A stretch of DNA of 60,570 nucleotides from an uncultured Campylobacterales bacterium (lineage in GTDB: Bacteria; Campylobacterota; Campylobacteria; Campylobacterales; Sulfurimonadaceae). Position 1 is the first letter of the stretch. Each line of letters begins with the position of its first letter. The notes below the pieces were generated by a model, which was not told where the DNA came from, searched no databases, and was given only the letters and a program-made list of their open reading frames with translations. The position numbers and the translations under genes were made by a program. Shown piece after piece: positions 26,422 to 35,726 of this stretch. Where the stretch lies: NCBI GenBank assembly GCA_903885085.1, contig CAISHH010000135.1, forward strand, positions 1 to 60,570, given 5' to 3'.

Positions 26422-28615
26422 ATGTTAAAATCTCTGTCTTCTGGCGTTTCTGGTCTTCAGGCGCACCAAATCGCGATGGATGTCGAATCAAACAACATCG
26501 CTAACGTTAACACTGTGGGGTTTAAATATTCTCGTGCAAACTTTTCAAACCTACTCTCACAAGTAAATCAGATTGCAACCGCACCTCAAGGCGATCTTGG
26601 CGGTAAAAACTCCACAGGTGTCGGTCTTGGAACAACAATCAGTTCTATGACTCGCATCGATTCTCAAGGTTCTGTGCAAAATACCGACAAAAATACCGAC
26701 TGTGCTATCCAAGGCGATGGTTTTTTTGTTGTAAGTAGTGACGCTGGAAAAACAAACTCATTTACCCGTAATGGAGATTTTAGTTTTGATGCATCAGGTA
26801 ACTTTGTAGACAATAACGGCTATGTCGTTCAAGGCTGGCTCCGTGATCCAGTGACTGGAAAAGTTGATTCAACTGCACCAATCGCACCTATAAGTATCCC
26901 TCCAGGACTTACAACTCCTGCTCAGGCAAGTACTCAAGTTGTACTCAAAGCGAATCTTGATTCTGGAGCTACTGTTAATACTTTTGGAGCTATCAGCGCA
27001 CTTGATTCAGTTCATGGAGCAGTCGATTTAAATGGCAATGGGGTACTTGATCTCGGTGAAGCCAACAATGAAACATCAAATATGATTTTACAAGATACGA
27101 ATGGTCTAAGAATTGAACATGCAGAAAATATGAATGTTATGGTCAACGGAAGTGGTCAGGCAATTCTTCTGCAAAATGGTCAAGGTGAAAATATTGGTTT
27201 TAGAAGTGCCCAAGTTGCAGCCTCTACCGCTCCTACTGCCGCTGCAGCTAGCACAATTACTGGTACTGATATTCAAATAAATGGAGTACCTATAGCAGAT
27301 GTTGGCCCATTAACAGGTAGTGCTGTGACAGATGGCAATACTATTGCTGGTGCCATCATCAACAGGTGTTACTGCGTCTGTTGATGCAACTGGTAAGATC
27401 ACTCTTTCAAATGATAATTCTGGAACACACACAAACATAGATCTAGTAGTAGCTGGGACGGGAACAACATCTGGCCTAGTTACCGCTAATGATTCGCCTT
27501 CCAAACAATTTATATATACGGATGGAAGTGTAAATCAAGTTGGATGGAATGCACCTACCAATAGCGTATATTATTTTACAAACAGCGAAGACCTTCGTAA
27601 CGGATTACAAAATCTTGCACAAGATACACAGATGAAGGGAATTGCAGGAGATCTAAATCCAAAAGCTACAGTTACAGTAGATTCGTCTGGAAAATTTCAA
27701 GTATCCAATCCTGATGCGACTGGAAAAAATATTAATATCGCTGTTACACCTTTTACAAGTGCTACGACCATTGCCAATGCAAATTTTGATACTATGATCG
27801 GTGCATTAAGTGGTTCTCTTCCAGCGGGAAGCGCAACAACACGTTCATCTCAAGCCTTTAGTGTGCCAACACACTCTGCGAGTATCGATATTTATGATTC
27901 ACTTGGTTCAAAACACACAGTAAAGGTAGATTTTACAAAATCTTCTTTTGATCCTACAAAAGGAAGTACTTGGGATGTGAGCGTTACAGTTCCACCACCG
28001 AGCACACTTAATCCATCTCCGGCTGGAACTCTAGGTCAACCATCAAATATCGTGCTTGGAACAGTAGAGTTTAATCCGGATGGTTCACTCAAAAATGCGG
28101 GGAATACCATAACAAATCTAACATTTTCAGCAAACAACGGTTCAAAGCCAAATCAACCAATCAATCTTGCTCTAGGTACTACCGGTGCATTTGATGGGCT
28201 GACAAGTTTTGATAGTTCTTCCGCGACATCAGGTATCAGCCAAGATGGTTTTACTGGTGGGGATTTAGTAGGGATTCGTATCGATCAAAGTGGTACTTTA
28301 GTTGGATCATTTACAAATGGTAGAAGTTTTGGCCTCGCACAGATCGCGATGGCAAAATTTGCAAATAATGGTGGTCTTTCTGTTGAGGGTGGAAATCTTT
28401 ATACACAATCAGCAAACTCAGGAGATCCTATCTATGGAACTGCTGCAACTGGTGGACGCGGATTTATCCAAAGTTCTGCGCTTGAGTCGTCAAACGTCGA
28501 TCTTTCACGCTCACTCACAGAGCTCATCGTTATCCAAAGAGGATATCAGGCAAACTCTAAAACTATTACAACTTCGGATCAACTTCTTCAGACTCTAATA
28601 GGTCTAAAACAGTAA
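26422..28615 (+). pseudogene. flgE2: Flagellar hook protein FlgE-type (second copy), frameshifted
   Basis: Two ORFs make one gene. The first (26422-27384) has the FlgE N-terminus (LSSGVSGLQAHQIAMDVESN-NIANVNTVGF) and ends in nonsense (NRCYCVC). The second frame carries on the variable domain (SSTGVTASVDATG) and ends with the C-terminal motif (ESSNVDLSRSLTELIVIQRG). The total of 2194 nt is one over a multiple of three, so one extra base, probably in the CATCATCAACAGG stretch at 27353-27367, shifts the frame. Repaired, the protein would have about 730 residues, close to the long FlgE of Campylobacterota. It may be a real mutation, phase variation or a base-call error. Confidence 0.82.
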
Positions 28616-28621
28616 TCTAAT

Positions 28622-28643
28622 ATATAGGCTCTAGAGCCTATAT
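28622..28643. terminator. Perfect 22-bp palindrome between flgE2 and dgt
   Basis: ATATAGGCTCT is followed directly by its reverse complement AGAGCCTATAT. It lies 7 bases past the flgE2 stop and overlaps the last codons of the convergent dgt gene, so it can stop transcripts from both sides. Confidence 0.7.
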
Positions 28644-29735
28644 CCTTCCATACAACTCATTATAAAGCTTCATCGCATATCTATCACTCATAGAAGCCAT
28701 ATAGTCCGCTACGACTCTGTGTTTAGCTCTACCATGCAAGAGTTCTCTATAATATGTCGGTAATATTTTCTCATCTTCCATTAAAGCGTTGTATAGCCCT
28801 TTAATAGCCTGTTTTCCCGCAAACATCTTTCGTGTAATCTCTTTACTTTGGTAGAGTTTGACAAAAAGCAGTTTTTTCAGCTTTTTCACCTGTGTTTCAA
28901 GCTCACTATCCAATCCAATTGGAATTTCCTGTTTAGCATCAATGACACCGCTAAGAACTCCGCTATCGATTACCTTATGTTTTGAATATTCTAAAAGTGA
29001 ATAAACAAGATGGTTGATAAGATGTGAACTAAAACGGTAGCGAAACATCTCATCATTCTCTTCATCAATCCCCTCATCATGCACTTTTTTAAGTATGTAA
29101 GAGACCAGTTCACTCTCTTTTAGGTCATCAAAAGTGATAAGTCCAGAGTTAATGCCATCATCAATATCATGACTGATATAAGCAATCTCATCTGCGCGAT
29201 CAACGACCATCGCTTCAATGGAAGGATGCGTAGAAAGATGAAAACGCTCATCGATGATAGGTGGAAGAAAATTTTTTTTGTATGGATAAGAATGTTTGAG
29301 GATTCCCTCTAAGGTTGCAAAAGTAAGATTTAAACCATCAAAAGCTTTATAGCGTTTTTCCAAAGAACTCACAACACGAAAGCTCTGAAAATTATGCTCA
29401 AAACCATTATGAAAGCCATCTTTTTTCAAACACTCATCGAGCGTATCTCCGCCAATATGTCCAAAAGGTGTATGACCAAGGTCATGAGCGAGAGCGATCG
29501 CTTCTGCAAGAGGTTCTTGTAGTCCAAGATTATTTGAAATAGAGCGAGCTATCTGAGAAACTTCTATGGAGTGGGTAAGACGCGTACGAAAGAAGTCTCC
29601 CTCATGGTTTAAAAAAACCTGAGTTTTGTACTCAAGCTTTCGAAAACTTCCCGAGTGGATAATGCGATCACGGTCTCTTGAATAAGCGGAGCGGAAATCA
29701 TCTTCCACTCTAAAAAAACGCTCATAGGGCTGCAT
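28638..29735 (-). CDS. dgt: Deoxyguanosinetriphosphate triphosphohydrolase-like protein
   Basis: This 365-residue HD-domain protein has RLTHSIEVSQIARSI (first His) and IALAHDLGHTPFGHIGG (HD pair), which bind the catalytic metal. Proteins of this group hydrolyse dNTPs to the deoxynucleoside and triphosphate, balancing pools. The N-terminal DRDRIIHSGSFRKLEYKTQV is typical of the Dgt type 2 subfamily. The gene stops inside a convergent terminator. It shares its first base with the end of the small lipoprotein gene upstream, which makes an operon of thyX, lipoprotein and dgt, all but one tied to nucleotide metabolism. Confidence 0.9.
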   Translation of the reverse strand: MQPYERFFRVEDDFRSAYSRDRDRIIHSGSFRKLEYKTQVFLNHEGDFFRTRLTHSIEVSQIARSISNNLGLQEPLAEAIALAHDLGHTPFGHIGGDTLDECLKKDGFHNGFEHNFQSFRVVSSLEKRYKAFDGLNLTFATLEGILKHSYPYKKNFLPPIIDERFHLSTHPSIEAMVVDRADEIAYISHDIDDGINSGLITFDDLKESELVSYILKKVHDEGIDEENDEMFRYRFSSHLINHLVYSLLEYSKHKVIDSGVLSGVIDAKQEIPIGLDSELETQVKKLKKLLFVKLYQSKEITRKMFAGKQAIKGLYNALMEDEKILPTYYRELLHGRAKHRVVADYMASMSDRYAMKLYNELYGRI

Positions 29736-29959
29736 TATTTCTCTTTTGGAGAAAACTTGATGATATCGCTACCGTTGATCTCATGATTAATCACAGAAGC
29801 TTTTTCTGCCTCTTTTTCATCATAGTTTCGACACTCTTGAGGAATTACAGCATTTGGATCTGTTCGTATCTGATCACACATTGCAGCATTGACAGTGAAA
29901 GAACATCCACTAATTGCAAACGGTAGAATAAAGAGGCTTATATGTAAAAGTTTACGCAT
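29735..29959 (-). CDS. Small predicted lipoprotein
   Basis: This 74-residue protein has a lipoprotein signal peptide ending AISGC, so Cys19 would be lipidated. The mature part is short and has two more Cys (MCDQI, QECRNY), which could form a disulfide in the periplasm. It overlaps thyX by 8 bases and dgt by one. I do not recognise the family; the coupling to thyX and dgt is probably transcriptional only. Confidence 0.65.
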   Translation of the reverse strand: MRKLLHISLFILPFAISGCSFTVNAAMCDQIRTDPNAVIPQECRNYDEKEAEKASVINHEINGSDIIKFSPKEK

Positions 29960-30791
29960 TTTCTTTTCCTTTTTTAATTATAAGATCCAGATATTTTTTT
30001 GGAGTTACTTTCATCATCTCTTGAGCCAACCAGCGTATTTGAAAATAAGCCGCTCCACTCTCACGAAGAGTAAAATAGTTTTTGAGACTCCTGAGATTAA
30101 AGGTCACGACCATATCTACTTTGAAGTTGTCTGTAACAATATGCTTGAAAGCATCTCCAACATTTCGTTTCTTTTTACCAGCTTGCAGAGCTGTAAAAAG
30201 AGCTTCACTATCGCCTTGATGTATTTCCAAAAGAGATAAAGAACTCTTCGCTACGGCAAGTTCATAAAAATCTTCTACAGCTTGTTTCTGATAAGAAAGC
30301 TTGTCAAATATCCCAGCGATTTCAAGACGATTGTATGCTTCATTTGTTGTGACAAGCATATTAAAGCCCAAAACTTTCCTTGTAAAAAACTCTTTTGGAT
30401 TACTATCTTGAAGTGAAGCAACAAAAGCGTTGATAACAGAACTCATTGTATATCTCGTACTCCGAACACTAATAGCCTGAATACGATGACGTGCATGTTC
30501 TTGAAGAACGCCACGACTCGTTCCGCGAACAAGAAAACTCAAATTTGCATGTTCTAAGATCGAATGATGAAAGTAAGTCCATGCCAAATCATCAAGTAAA
30601 GCGGACTCTTCGATAGCGTTAATTTCCGCGCACATAGTCTCATCTGGAAGCACACACTCTAAAGATTTTATAACCTCATTTTCACTGTTTTCAAATGAGT
30701 CATAACAAGTTCTAGCCGCCGCTTCTGCAACACCGATACCCGTATCTTGTAAAAGAACTACTTCTGGCTTAGAATAATCAATTCCATACAT
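29952..30791 (-). CDS. thyX: Flavin-dependent thymidylate synthase ThyX
   Basis: The start is placed at ATG 30791 (MYGIDYSKPEVVLLQDTG), which has AAGGA eight bases before it; the upstream 14 residues in the track are not supported. This gives 279 residues. The ThyX signature RHR-x7-S is present (RHRIQAISVRS). ThyX methylates dUMP to dTMP with methylene-tetrahydrofolate, using FAD and NADPH, and replaces ThyA in Campylobacterota. It heads a short operon with a lipoprotein gene and dgt. Confidence 0.92.
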   Translation of the reverse strand: MYGIDYSKPEVVLLQDTGIGVAEAAARTCYDSFENSENEVIKSLECVLPDETMCAEINAIEESALLDDLAWTYFHHSILEHANLSFLVRGTSRGVLQEHARHRIQAISVRSTRYTMSSVINAFVASLQDSNPKEFFTRKVLGFNMLVTTNEAYNRLEIAGIFDKLSYQKQAVEDFYELAVAKSSLSLLEIHQGDSEALFTALQAGKKKRNVGDAFKHIVTDNFKVDMVVTFNLRSLKNYFTLRESGAAYFQIRWLAQEMMKVTPKKYLDLIIKKGKENA

Positions 30792-30908
30792 GCAAAGATT
30801 CCTTACCCTTATTATTTTTTTTATTATATCCAAACAAACCTACAAAAATTAACCTTCGATATATCTCGAGTGTGCTAATCTTTTTAAAACAACATACAAA
30901 GGAACGGC

Positions 30909-31358
30909 ATGAGAAACCTCAATACAAAGTTAGAAGAGTATGCAAAACGATGTGACGAAGCATATCTTTCAGAACATCTCAAAGCACTTATAGATGAGGC
31001 AAACAGCCAAATTAAAACGATCGAAGTTGAAGAGCTTTATGATATTGCAAAAGCTGTTGTCCTTGTAGATGTTAGAGAACCTGAAGAGTTTGCATCTGGA
31101 TATATTGATGCACATACCGTAGTGACAATGCCAAGAGGAAAACTGGAGTTTATGGCGATAGATAAACTTGCAAAACAGTTTGGACAAGATGTGGAGATCG
31201 TGACTTATTGTCTAAAAGGTCCTCGCGGAGCACTTGCCGCTTATCAGCTTCAAAAACTTGGATTTACCAATGTCAAAAACCTCAAAGGAGGCATTTTAGA
31301 GTGGCTTGCCAAAGGAAATACTATTCACAGCTATCTTGGAGAGCTCAGCCTCGTTTAG
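30909..31358 (+). CDS. Rhodanese-domain protein
   Basis: This 149-residue protein has an N-terminal helical part (1-38) and a rhodanese domain: VLVDVREPEEFASGYI, active-site loop CLKGPRG with the catalytic Cys near residue 101, and LKGGILEW. It should carry persulfide sulfur, possibly for sulfur oxidation or cofactor synthesis. It is monocistronic and converges on pcm, overlapping its end by 4 bases. Confidence 0.85.
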   Translation: MRNLNTKLEEYAKRCDEAYLSEHLKALIDEANSQIKTIEVEELYDIAKAVVLVDVREPEEFASGYIDAHTVVTMPRGKLEFMAIDKLAKQFGQDVEIVTYCLKGPRGALAAYQLQKLGFTNVKNLKGGILEWLAKGNTIHSYLGELSLV

Positions 31359-31996
31359 AACTTTTGTATCCCATCTAAAATAGGAACGAACTCACAATCT
31401 TCGAGCTCCTCTTCTTTAATGGTAAACCCTCTTTTTGTATATCTCATAATTACTTGCTTGTTCCCTTTTTGAATTGGTGCAACCAAGATACCACCATCAC
31501 ATAACTGATCAAAAAGTTTTTTTGGAACTTCTTTAGCAGTTGCTGAAAAAAGTATTCGCTCAAAGGGTGCATACTTTTCCCAGCCGTTTTGCCCATCATC
31601 GACTCGGGTATGGACATTATGAATACCCAATTTTTTAAACCGCTCTTTTGCTTCAAGCATCAAAGATTCTATTCGCTCAATCGTAAATACTCCACGAAAA
31701 AGATGTGAAAGCACTGCCGCTTGATAACCGCTCCCACATCCTACTTCTAGGACTCTGTCCGCTCCATGAGAGATAAGATACTCACTCATCTTAGCAACTG
31801 TAAGAGGGGAACTTATCCACTGGTAAGAACCCATCGGCAAAGCATCAAGTTTATAAGCATTGTGTGTAAAACCTTTAGGTACAAAGGCTTCGCGATTTGT
31901 TTTGGCAATAGCCGCTGATACCTCTTTTGAGATGGGAAACTTTTTCTCTATCTCCTGCGCCAAACGCGCTGTTTTCATCGCTGTTATTTTATCCAA
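31355..31996 (-). CDS. pcm: Protein-L-isoaspartate O-methyltransferase
   Basis: This 213-residue SAM-dependent enzyme has the PIMT motif I VLEVGCGSGYQAAVL near residue 80, the upstream SSPLTVAKMSEYL for substrate contact, and RILFSATAKEVPKKL. It methylates isoaspartate in aged proteins and so allows their repair. It is the last gene of an operon with nrdB, a TPR protein and a nitrilase, overlapping the latter by 8 bases. Confidence 0.93.
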   Translation of the reverse strand: MDKITAMKTARLAQEIEKKFPISKEVSAAIAKTNREAFVPKGFTHNAYKLDALPMGSYQWISSPLTVAKMSEYLISHGADRVLEVGCGSGYQAAVLSHLFRGVFTIERIESLMLEAKERFKKLGIHNVHTRVDDGQNGWEKYAPFERILFSATAKEVPKKLFDQLCDGGILVAPIQKGNKQVIMRYTKRGFTIKEEELEDCEFVPILDGIQKF

Positions 31997-32714
31997 TACC
32001 TACATCCAAATACCGGCGCATAGTCTGCACCTCTTTTTTATCATATATCACTCCTAAGCAAGCCTTGTTCTCATTTCTCTCATCCACGCCAAAAGGTGTG
32101 ATAATTCCACTTTGTTTTGTACATTCGTCGTTAGCACTGTCGCTTGCTACAACATAACACTGATTCATAATTGCCAAACTTTGTGTTAGCACTTTAAAGT
32201 GTTCAGTTCTTAAAACTCCCCACCACGAAGGGATTACAATGATATCAGCACCCTCTAACTGCTGCCATAACGCTTTAAAACGAAGTTCAAAACAGATCAA
32301 AACACCGAGTTTTAATCCATCAACTTCAACTATCTCAACTTTCTCATCACTATCTTCAAAAAAGTAGTTTTCTTCTCCGCCAAAACGAAAAAGACGACAT
32401 TTTCCTCTTTCATAAACTACCTCGCCGTTATGAAAGATTTTTGCCATATTGTAGACTTTTTCATCTCTCTTTTCAATCATAGTTAAAACAATGATTTTAT
32501 TTTTTGATCCCTTTTTTATTGCATCTACTGCATAAGGCGCGAACTCGATAACTTTGTCAAAATTTTCATAATCAAAACCCGTTAGCGAGACTTCTGGTGC
32601 AACCATCAATGAATTATCAGGTGCTTCATTAATAAGTTTTAAAAGTGTTTGGAGATTCTCTTCATAATTTTGTGTTGTTTCAAATGCCAATGAGCATAAT
32701 TTATAATTTTTCAC
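31989..32714 (-). CDS. Carbon-nitrogen hydrolase (nitrilase superfamily)
   Basis: This 241-residue protein shows the nitrilase triad: Glu in MVAPEVSLTG, Lys in ERGKCRLF and Cys in GVLICFELRF. Such enzymes hydrolyse amides or nitriles; the exact branch (omega-amidase type or other) cannot be set by eye. It overlaps the TPR gene by 14 bases at its start and pcm at its end, so it is translated as part of the nrdB operon. It may clean up damaged metabolites, in keeping with the repair enzyme next door; that is inference. Confidence 0.85.
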   Translation of the reverse strand: MKNYKLCSLAFETTQNYEENLQTLLKLINEAPDNSLMVAPEVSLTGFDYENFDKVIEFAPYAVDAIKKGSKNKIIVLTMIEKRDEKVYNMAKIFHNGEVVYERGKCRLFRFGGEENYFFEDSDEKVEIVEVDGLKLGVLICFELRFKALWQQLEGADIIVIPSWWGVLRTEHFKVLTQSLAIMNQCYVVASDSANDECTKQSGIITPFGVDERNENKACLGVIYDKKEVQTMRRYLDVGIG

Positions 32715-34077
32715 AAATATCCTTTACCACTGTCTCAAACACTGTATTCCACTCACCAATTTTCTTTTGTCTGTAGATATTAACAGAATCATACCAGTTA
32801 CTCTTAGAATCATCAATGCCCCATCTCCAATCAGGTGCAAATGGAAGCAATAATAATGTTTTTTTAGCCAAGGCACCGCTTACATGTACAAGAGAACTGT
32901 CAATCGTAATGTTCAGATCCATACACGCTACCATCACGGCTGTGTCATAAAAATCTTTGATTTGACTACCTAAATCTACGATATCATACTCTTTTAGAAG
33001 CTTCTTTTCATCCTCATTAAGGCCGCACTGTAAAGAGTAAAGTCTTGCATCTCCTTGAAGTTTAAAAACTCCCTCTAAAAAAATAGAAAGTTCAATAGAA
33101 CGATTTGTATCATTTTGATGTAGAGAACTTCCTTTAAAAGAAAACCCTATTTTTTGGATAGAAGTTTCCAAGCTATTTGCCACCCTAAAGACATTAACAT
33201 CTTTTTCATCTACTTGTAAATAACCTTCGTTGCTTGGGATATTCTCATAGCTAAGACCCAGAAGATAACTCGCATCCATGATGGGAAAATAGTAACTAAA
33301 CTCTTTTAATTTATCAACGCCCACAAAACTTATCTCGGGGAAATTGTAGGCAAAGAGTCTCTGTAGTGGCTCTTGTATATAAAATGATAACTCCGCGTTC
33401 ACAGTTGCAAGTAAAGAGCTAAACCTTATAAATTGAATTGCATCCCCAAATCCCTGCTCGAAGCTTATCAACACTTTATTGCCCTTAACTCCTTCAAGAG
33501 ATTGAATCAAACTCATATTTTTCACTAATTCTGCATTCGTGTAGAGATCATACTTGTGATATCTGTATCTATAAAGCTCAAAACCCTTTTCATACTCTTT
33601 TTGAAGAAGACAGAGCAATGAAATATTTAAAAGTGTATCAACGCTTGTCGGATCAAGTTCTATCGCTTTTTTATAACAATTTTCTGCTTTTAAGAGATCC
33701 TTGTTTTCTTTATAGATGACACCCAGATTATTGTACGCATCAGAATTTTCAAAATCAAGTTCAATCACTTTAAGTGCGCATTCTTTGGCTTTTGTTAGTT
33801 CATTATCTAACTTGTAAACTATGGTCAGCTTATTTAAAACATTGATCATATTTTTTATTGCATCAAAATAATCCGGCTTACATATAAGCGCTTTTTCATA
33901 ATGAAATCTGGCAGTTTCATAGTTTTGCGATGCTTGATATATTGTTCCAAGATTATTATGTACTTGCGGATGCCCAGGATTAAGAGTTAGTGCTAGAAGA
34001 TAATATTTTTGCGCATTTTTAAGATCGTTTTGCGTATGAAATTCATACGCAAGAGTGATCAACTCCTCTTCAGTCAA
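32701..34077 (-). CDS. TPR protein with glycosyltransferase-like C-terminal domain
   Basis: The 458 residues comprise about four to five tetratricopeptide repeats at 5-185 (GHPQVHNNLGTIYQASQNYE, SDAYNNLGVIYKENKDLLKA) and a GT-B-like domain at about 200-455 (KVLISFEQGFGDAIQFIRFS, DSSLVHVSGALAKKTLLLLP, DWRWG). This layout is known from SPINDLY-like and heptosyltransferase-like proteins, which may modify proteins or surface sugars. No substrate can be named. It sits 12 bases after nrdB. A one-mismatch copy of the palindrome lies in it. Confidence 0.8.
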   Translation of the reverse strand: MTEEELITLAYEFHTQNDLKNAQKYYLLALTLNPGHPQVHNNLGTIYQASQNYETARFHYEKALICKPDYFDAIKNMINVLNKLTIVYKLDNELTKAKECALKVIELDFENSDAYNNLGVIYKENKDLLKAENCYKKAIELDPTSVDTLLNISLLCLLQKEYEKGFELYRYRYHKYDLYTNAELVKNMSLIQSLEGVKGNKVLISFEQGFGDAIQFIRFSSLLATVNAELSFYIQEPLQRLFAYNFPEISFVGVDKLKEFSYYFPIMDASYLLGLSYENIPSNEGYLQVDEKDVNVFRVANSLETSIQKIGFSFKGSSLHQNDTNRSIELSIFLEGVFKLQGDARLYSLQCGLNEDEKKLLKEYDIVDLGSQIKDFYDTAVMVACMDLNITIDSSLVHVSGALAKKTLLLLPFAPDWRWGIDDSKSNWYDSVNIYRQKKIGEWNTVFETVVKDICEKL

Positions 34078-34089
34078 AGAAGAACCTTT

Positions 34090-35112
34090 TTAAAAATCAT
34101 CAAAGCTTAGGCTTCCTTTTGAGTAGTTAGTCACTGTTCCCTCGAAGAAGTTTGTTTTTTGATCATTAAATTTTGCAAAATCTTCAACCCATTTGATTGG
34201 ATTTGTAACATTATAGATTTTCTCAAATCCCACGGATGTCAAACGATCATCTGCAAGATATTTTATATACTGATCAACGATCTCATTTGTAAGTCCAAGT
34301 ATCTGCCCTTGAGTAATATACTGACCCCAGTTACTTTCAAGCTCAACAGCTTTTTTAAACATCTCAATCACTTCAGCTTTTAACTGTTCTGTGAAAAGAT
34401 AAGGCTTATCACGACGAAGCGTGTTGATAAGATTTTTAAAGAGTACGAGGTGAGTCACTTCATCTCTTTGGATAAAGCGTATCATCTGCGCAGAACCGAG
34501 CATTTTACCTGAACGCGCCAAAGTATAGATATATGCAAAACCGCTATAAAAATAGATCCCTTCTAGAATCTGATTTGCAAAACAAGCTTTTAAGAAATTG
34601 GTTTCAGTTGGCTCTTTTGAAAGTTGCTCATACACAGCTGCAATCGCATCATTTTTATGTTTTAGCATCATATCTTTGCGCCAAAGATCGTATATTTCAG
34701 CAGAATTTTGAGAGATACTATCAACCATAACCGCATAACTTTGCGAGTGAAGCGCTTCTTCAAAAGATTGACGTACTAAGATAAGATTAACTTCCGATGC
34801 TGTTACATAAGGATTGATATTATCTATAATGTTATTTGTTTGGAGTGAATCCATAAATATGAGCTGAGAGAGTGCTTTGTCATACGCTGTTTTTTCAGCA
34901 TCTGTAAGATTTTTATAATCATTTGCATCACGTGTAAGGTCAACTTCTTTTGGAAACCAAGTGTTATTTAGCATAACTTCCCAAAGATTATAAGCCCACT
35001 GGTATTTGATATTATTTAACTCGAAAATACCTGTAGGATTTCCGCCAAAGATCTGTCTGTCATTGACGTGTTCTGTTGATTCTGGATTGTAAATCTTTTT
35101 TCTATTGATCAT
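34090..35112 (-). CDS. nrdB: Class Ia ribonucleotide reductase, beta subunit
   Basis: This 340-residue R2 protein carries the diiron ligands in the usual helices: Asp/Glu in [10 protein letters not shown] and [11 protein letters not shown], and [10 protein letters not shown]2 makes the tyrosyl radical that drives reduction of ribonucleotides in NrdA. nrdA lies 17 kb away at 52.2-54.6 kb, so the two subunits are not in one operon, as is usual in Campylobacterota. It heads the nrdB/TPR/nitrilase/pcm run. The 80 bases upstream hold an AT-rich promoter region. Confidence 0.95.
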   Translation of the reverse strand: MINRKKIYNPESTEHVNDRQIFGGNPTGIFELNNIKYQWAYNLWEVMLNNTWFPKEVDLTRDANDYKNLTDAEKTAYDKALSQLIFMDSLQTNNIIDNINPYVTASEVNLILVRQSFEEALHSQSYAVMVDSISQNSAEIYDLWRKDMMLKHKNDAIAAVYEQLSKEPTETNFLKACFANQILEGIYFYSGFAYIYTLARSGKMLGSAQMIRFIQRDEVTHLVLFKNLINTLRRDKPYLFTEQLKAEVIEMFKKAVELESNWGQYITQGQILGLTNEIVDQYIKYLADDRLTSVGFEKIYNVTNPIKWVEDFAKFNDQKTNFFEGTVTNYSKGSLSFDDF

Positions 35113-35192
35113 TTTTGCACCTCTTTATAAGTCCATGATTATAGTCCTAAACTCTTTAAGAAAAGTTTATTGGTTTTAGAGGTGCTAAAAAC

Positions 35193-35606
35193 TTATTTAG
35201 TAAGTTTCCATTTGTTTTCAATAAGTTTAAGTTTTGTCGGTTTTCCATCGATCAGAACAACTTTACTTTCTTTATCTGAACCATCTTGAACTGTGATATT
35301 TGTACAGTTGATATCAGCCATTTTTTGTTTAACCATAGCCATTTGTCCATCAAAAACTTTTTGTATGCTATCACGTTGTTCTGCAGGAAGAGCTGCTATT
35401 TGAGTTTTTGCTTCTTCTAGCTTCTTTTGACCAGCATCTATCTCTTTTGTTGACTCTTCATCAGTATATTTTTTCAACTCAGTAAAATCCATAACCTGAA
35501 GCGCTTTACAAATTTTTGTTCCAATCTCTTTTGGATCTTCTTGTTTTGTACATCCACTTAAAAATAAAACTGATGCACTTACTGCTAATACTATAATTTT
35601 TTTCAT
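35193..35606 (-). CDS. Predicted lipoprotein, DUF4878-like
   Basis: This 137-residue protein has a lipobox LFLSGC, lipid attachment at Cys19. The mature part has a cystatin/NTF2-like pattern: ICKALQVMDFTELKKYTDEE at the start and KLKLIENKWKLTK at the end, as in DUF4878 lipoproteins. The middle is a long charged helix. It is monocistronic and its role is unknown. Confidence 0.7.
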   Translation of the reverse strand: MKKIIVLAVSASVLFLSGCTKQEDPKEIGTKICKALQVMDFTELKKYTDEESTKEIDAGQKKLEEAKTQIAALPAEQRDSIQKVFDGQMAMVKQKMADINCTNITVQDGSDKESKVVLIDGKPTKLKLIENKWKLTK

Positions 35607-35685
35607 TCTATCTTACCTTGTAAATTAATAAATATGTTGTTGATTGAGCGTGATGAATGCATCAGCAAAACCACTTAAAAGAGGG

Positions 35686-35695
35686 TTACATGTAA
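35686..35695. repeat. Palindromic repeat, copy 7
   Basis: Exact intergenic copy. Left arm of the typA hairpin. Confidence 0.85.
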
Positions 35696-35715
35696 GGATA
35701 AAACCTTACATGTAA
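35686..35715. terminator. Hairpin made of two palindromic repeats downstream of typA
   Basis: Two exact copies of TTACATGTAA face each other. TTACATGTAAGG (35686-35697) and CCTTACATGTAA (35704-35715) form a 12-bp stem around ATAAAA. It lies 11 bases after the typA stop. A C-run and CTCTTTT follow on the minus strand. Probably ends the typA transcript. Confidence 0.6.
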
Positions 35716-35717
35716 GG
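35704..35717. repeat. Palindromic repeat, copy 8
   Basis: CCTTACATGTAAGG, a 14-bp intergenic palindrome. Right arm of the typA hairpin. Confidence 0.88.
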
Positions 35718-35726
35718 GGGTATAAA

